DNA of 64,000 nucleotides from Pseudo-nitzschia pungens. Its lineage: Eukaryota; Bacillariophyta; Bacillariophyceae; Bacillariales; Bacillariaceae. The notes below the pieces were generated by a model. That model saw only the letters and a list, made by a program, of their open reading frames with translations. It made no database searches and was not told the origin of the DNA. Location: assembly GCA_037355855.1 (NCBI GenBank), contig CM074763.1, positions 4,712,001 to 4,776,000 of the forward strand, read 5' to 3'. This document shows, in pieces, positions 62,727-64,000 of the stretch (the first letter of the stretch is position 1; the number at the start of each line of letters is the position of its first letter). A program made the position numbers and the translations under genes.

Positions 62727-64000
62727 CTACTTCTCTCTCATGCCCTCTAGCGTTTCGATTTGCTCAGGGGATAGATGTTCCCTTGCAATTTCCATCCTCT
62801 CGTTCGTGAGAGTTTTTGCTCTGTCTGTTAGATTTCCAAGATCCTCTGCCACCTTCTTTCCAACCTCTGTATCCTTAATTGTAATATCCTCTTGCTCTAA
62901 TTCCTTCAGTACAGCATCATCCTGTTCAGTCCTGCAAGGAACTGCTGCTCCAACTGGAGGATCATCTTTCACTGCTACTAGTGCACTCTGTATCTCCTCT
63001 TTCTTCAAACCAGTAGGCTTTTTTCCAAGCTTCCACTCGTAAATTTTTTTCATGTCGTTCACCCGCAGCTTTGCAAAATCGCCGCTGCATGACTGAATTA
63101 GCGCTTTGCAGTCCATTTCCTTCTTCTCATATACCTCCGTTTTCGCCTTTGCAGATTTCATTGCTTCGATCTCTTTTTTGTGACGCGCTCTTTCATCCGC
63201 AATGTGCTGATCGTGACAGTTGTACGGTCTCCCGCCTAGAACGATGTACTTCTTCCCCGCAGTATTTGCCTTTGCAATCGCATCTTGGATCGCGCGCGCC
63301 GTAGTTGCTTCTGTTCTCGTAACTCACTGCTGATTCCACGGTGCTTGCTTACGAAATACGTCTCTGTCAAATCCAAAATCAATCAGCGTTTCAATGGCTA
63401 AGGTGTTGCATCGTTCGAGTTCCAATAGCTCCACTGTTCCTGGATCCTTTGCTTCGTCAATATCTCCGTTTGGCAAAATCATGAGCTCATGAACTATGTT
63501 ACAATCTCCGAGACAATTTCATGTGAAGGGACTAATTCCAACCTTCTGCCAAAAAGATCTTGATCTAACCAGAGAAAACGCTGCATCGAACGCGGACTCT
63601 AATTCCGTGTTCGTGTCTCGTAATCCAAATACCATCACTGGATAGTCGCTCGCCCATAAGGATCCCCCGTCTAAATAGCGCGCTGCATGTAGTTTCTTTC
63701 TATTCTTGCGGTAGGCCATTTTGAACGGGCCGTAGCTCCATTCAGTAACTTGCGTGACGTGAGTTGTGTTCGGTACTCCTGGTAATAGTAGCACACCCTT
63801 GACACTCAGTTCCTGTAGTAGGAGCTGAGTGTCGAGACGCCCAGGATCTGAATCCACGATTAACAAGACCCATTGACCTTTTGCTGGCTGTATGTCTGGG
63901 TACAACAGAAGAATACTTGTTAGAACGTACTTACAAAACTCGTTGCTGTCCATTCCGGCGTTGGCATTGCAATTAGCCATGTGTGGCCGTTTAGTGATGT
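62727..64000 (-). pseudogene. DDE-type transposase remnant, in-frame TGA at two sites, 5' end beyond right edge
   Basis: One minus-strand frame runs from the right edge to TAA/TGA at 62727, broken by TGA at 63519-63521 and 63324-63326. The upstream part (KGQWVLLIVDSDPGRLDTQL, then VLLLPGVPNTTHVTQVTEWSYGPFK) has the layout of the DDE_1 (pogo/Tigger) catalytic region: 'LxxxDxxxx...LPxxTTHxxQ...FK'. The downstream part (LELERCNTLAIETLIDFGFD, ARAIQDAIAKANTAGKKYIV, later Lys/Glu-rich coiled coil) keeps protein-like composition across both stops. That suggests recent decay. The frame is open upstream of the ATG at 63980, so the gene start lies outside. Confidence 0.65.

Overview
The window reads as nuclear DNA of a diatom or a close stramenopile relative, probably a pennate diatom. 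This is inferred from gene content and style: a receptor-like LRR gene with short GT-AG introns, intron-poor housekeeping genes on both strands, a secreted lysine/serine/aspartate-rich protein of the kind seen in diatom cell walls, and intergenic DNA built from words such as GTACGAAGTA, TACCGGTA and GTAAGGTTAC. No species can be named from sequence alone.

Layout. 1-5.5 kb (minus): the 5' part of a membrane-anchored LRR gene whose 3' half is an array of at least 15 nearly identical 72/75-nt LRR mini-exons and which runs off the left edge. 7.8-10.7 kb (plus): a ZNF598/Hel2-type ribosome-quality-control E3 ligase in two exons. 11.4-15.4 kb: a lone Gag-like ORF, a deletion derivative of its locus, dispersed repeats and two copies of a TIR-bearing MITE. 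15.8-33.3 kb is the gene-rich core: a two-exon hypothetical gene, UPF1, an Mpv17/PMP22 membrane protein, Pol III subunit RPC7/Rpc31, a serine-rich hypothetical protein, a six-exon secreted Lys/Asp/Ser/His-rich protein (assembled here from splice sites) and a GT8-like glycosyltransferase in two exons. A third MITE copy lies at 33.8-34.2 kb and a fold-back element at 34.5-35.9 kb.

36.2-62.3 kb is a nested mobile-element block. A LINE with two intact overlapping ORFs (991 and 1970 aa, minus strand) is bounded by a perfect 21-bp direct repeat at 36230-36250 and 53947-53967. A 6.4-kb TIR element (46788-53189, 7-bp target duplication) sits inside its repetitive 5' leader. A second, 7.7-kb TIR element (54605-62344, perfect 27-bp TIRs) follows. 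The two TIR elements have different termini but carry the same internal modules in the same order: pyrimidine-rich CATCGTATTTCAGTT repeats, a 'GAGCAAGCAGGCAA' block, a ~181-bp satellite, a tRNA-like B-box, a GGCTCATCCTGTATAATATG block, GACGAC-rich repeats and a TATTATCGACGCGTTGCTG satellite. The second carries the start of a zinc-finger protein that runs into the satellite. The right edge holds a DDE-type transposase pseudogene with two in-frame TGA codons.

The strongest candidates for something undescribed are this pair of satellite-filled TIR elements with shared internal order, the phase-symmetric LRR mini-exon array, and the six-exon secreted lysine-rich protein. All splice models and repeat boundaries were read by eye and have not been tested against transcripts or databases.
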